This document shows positions 62,825 through 64,000 of a DNA stretch of 64,000 nucleotides, piece by piece. Under the pieces are notes generated by a model. It saw only the letters and a list, made by a program, of their open reading frames with translations, was not told the DNA's origin and ran no database searches. Source of the DNA: CADEEN01 sp963738425 (GTDB taxonomy: Bacteria > Pseudomonadota > Gammaproteobacteria > Burkholderiales > Burkholderiaceae_C); assembly GCA_963738425.1 (NCBI GenBank), contig CAVTWT010000032.1, positions 48,516 through 112,515 on the forward strand, written 5' to 3'. The position numbers and the translations under genes were made by a program. The first letter of the stretch is position 1, and each line of letters starts with the position of its first letter.

Positions 62825-63940
62825 TCAGCTCCTCAATACTTTTCCGCCCTGCGTGACCATGCACGCAGTGACGATGTCGTCGTCGGTGGGAATCACCAGT
62901 GCCGCTTCCTTGGTGAGGATCAGCTTCAGGAAGTCGAGCACGTTGCGCGCGTACAGCGCACTGCTGTCGGTAGCGACGAGTGCCGGGATGTTGGTCTCGC
63001 CGACGATCGTCACGCCATGCTTGACGACGGTCTTGCCGGCTTCGGTGAGCGGGCAATTGCCACCGGCCGGGGCGGCCATGTCGACGATCACCGAGCCCGG
63101 CTTCATCGACTGCACCATCGCTTCGGTGATCAGCGTCGGCGCGGCACGGCCGGGGATCAGGGCCGTCGAGATGACGATGTCAGCCTGTGCCACACGCTTG
63201 GCCACTTCGACCTTTTGCCGCTCCAGCCACGACGGCGGCATCGGCTTCGCATAGCCGCCGACGCCCTCGGCGGCTTCTTTTTCTTCGGCCGTTTCATACG
63301 ACACGTCGATGAACTTGCCACCGAGCGACTCGACCTGCTCCTTCACCGAAGGCCGCACGTCGGACGCTTCGATCACGGCGCCCAAGCGCTTGGCGGTGGC
63401 AATGGCCTGCAGGCCGGCAACGCCGACGCCGAGGATCACCACGCGCCCGGCCTTGATCGTGCCGGCGGCCGTCATCAGCATCGGCATCAGACGCTGGTAC
63501 TGGCTGGCGCCGATCATCACCGCCTTGTAGCCAGCAATGTTGGCCTGGCTCGACAGCACGTCCATGCTCTGCGCGCGCGTCGTGCGCGGCGCCGCTTCGA
63601 GCGCGAAGCTGGTCAGGCCGGCGGCGGCCAGGCGCGTCAGGCCGTCCTTGTCGAACGGGTTCAACATGCCGACCAGCACGGCGCCGGTTTTCATGCGCGG
63701 CAGCTCGTCGAGCGATGGGCTGCGCACCTTCAACACCAGATCGGCGCCGAAGGCGCCCGCGAGGTCGGTGACTTCCGCGCCCGCCGCTGTGTAGGCCTCG
63801 TCGGTGAAATGCGCCGCAGCGCCGGCATGCGACTGCACGCGCACCGTGTGGCCCTGGGTTTTGAGTTTTTTGGCCGTCTCGGGGGTGACGGCCACGCGGG
63901 TCTCGCCCGGCGCCGTCTCAAGCGGTACGCCGATCAGCAT
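62825..63940 (-). CDS. pntAA: NAD(P) transhydrogenase subunit alpha part 1 (NAD-binding domain dI)
   Basis: A 371-residue cytosolic domain that binds NAD(H) and works with PntB to reduce NADP+ using the proton gradient. It starts LIGVPLETAPGETRVAVTPE; the RQD loop is seen in TRAQSMDVLSSQANIAGY, and the Rossmann motif is VVILGVGVAGLQAIATAKRLG followed by EASDVRPSVKEQVES. The start at 63940 is preceded by GAGGAGAAACCC, a strong ribosome-binding site. The promoter probably lies in 63941-64000 or beyond the window. Confidence 0.95.
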   Translation of the reverse strand: MLIGVPLETAPGETRVAVTPETAKKLKTQGHTVRVQSHAGAAAHFTDEAYTAAGAEVTDLAGAFGADLVLKVRSPSLDELPRMKTGAVLVGMLNPFDKDGLTRLAAAGLTSFALEAAPRTTRAQSMDVLSSQANIAGYKAVMIGASQYQRLMPMLMTAAGTIKAGRVVILGVGVAGLQAIATAKRLGAVIEASDVRPSVKEQVESLGGKFIDVSYETAEEKEAAEGVGGYAKPMPPSWLERQKVEVAKRVAQADIVISTALIPGRAAPTLITEAMVQSMKPGSVIVDMAAPAGGNCPLTEAGKTVVKHGVTIVGETNIPALVATDSSALYARNVLDFLKLILTKEAALVIPTDDDIVTACMVTQGGKVLRS

Positions 63941-64000
63941 GATGGGTTTCTCCTCGGGTGCAGGGGCGCAGCTTAGTACACGCCGCGCACTGGCCGTCTA

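Noticed and set aside
1..64000. tRNA, rRNA, insertion sequences with transposase, prophage genes, CRISPR arrays
   Set aside because: None was recognised on either strand; the only mobile-like items are the short palindromic elements without a coding gene.

Overview
The window is GC-rich bacterial chromosome, almost fully coded on both strands, with no gap above 300 bases that lacks a gene. Gene content and order point to a betaproteobacterium of the order Burkholderiales, probably the Rubrivivax/Leptothrix/Sphaerotilaceae side: kdsD-kdsC-lptC and lptA-lptB-rpoN blocks, argS-SPOR-dsbA, a three-gene PntAA/PntAB/PntB transhydrogenase, soxB, a PEP-CTERM protein and short GC-rich palindromic elements between genes. 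The species is an inference; no rRNA or tRNA gene was seen.

Layout. 1-5.7 kb: CPA2 antiporter and a histidine phosphatase on the minus strand, then the Kdo/LPS-export genes kdsD, kdsC, lptC and an SDR. 5.9-16.5 kb: DUF5916 outer-membrane-type protein, glycine-rich RRM protein, a cobalamin-binding-like protein, MarC, CreD, a GMC alcohol dehydrogenase, a PAS histidine kinase and TauE. 16.5-21.7 kb: soxB, an acyl-CoA synthetase, two YeeE/YedE sulfur-transport halves, a lipoprotein and a YbjQ protein; with TauE this looks like a sulfur-compound locus. 21.7-33.9 kb: PEP-CTERM protein, M14 peptidase, DUF4382 lipoprotein, glutamine amidotransferase, geranylgeranyl-reductase-like flavoprotein, malate synthase G with a haloacid dehalogenase and a divergent LysR gene, PsiF protein, and a Ser/Thr kinase with a cyclic-nucleotide-binding domain. 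34-41.4 kb: argS, SPOR protein, dsbA, lptA, lptB, rpoN and an RlmL-type rRNA methyltransferase. 41.4-45.6 kb: YidB and four poorly known secreted or anchored proteins, one with an alpha/beta-hydrolase-like serine motif. 45.6-53.2 kb: rsmE, mtnN, fadD, a BMP-type binding protein coupled to a TonB receptor, and a broken phytanoyl-CoA-dioxygenase-like gene. 53.3-60.4 kb: a large SARP/STAND regulator followed by three uncharacterised exported proteins. 60.4-64 kb: stand-alone TOPRIM protein and the pnt operon.

Two things cut across the window. First, seven genes, including rpoN, pntB and rsmE, carry a single-base indel that restores a normal family protein when corrected; sequencing or assembly error is the simplest explanation. 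Second, a family of roughly 65-100 bp GC-rich imperfect palindromes sits at gene junctions (a tandem pair before lptC, one between rpoN and the methyltransferase, one upstream of the LysR gene), and one copy of about 74 bp lies inside the dioxygenase gene and shifts its frame.

The best candidates for something undescribed are the SARP/STAND regulator with its three-gene exported cluster and repeat-bearing promoter region (53.2-60.4 kb), and the secreted hydrolase-like protein with its anchored partner (42-44.2 kb).
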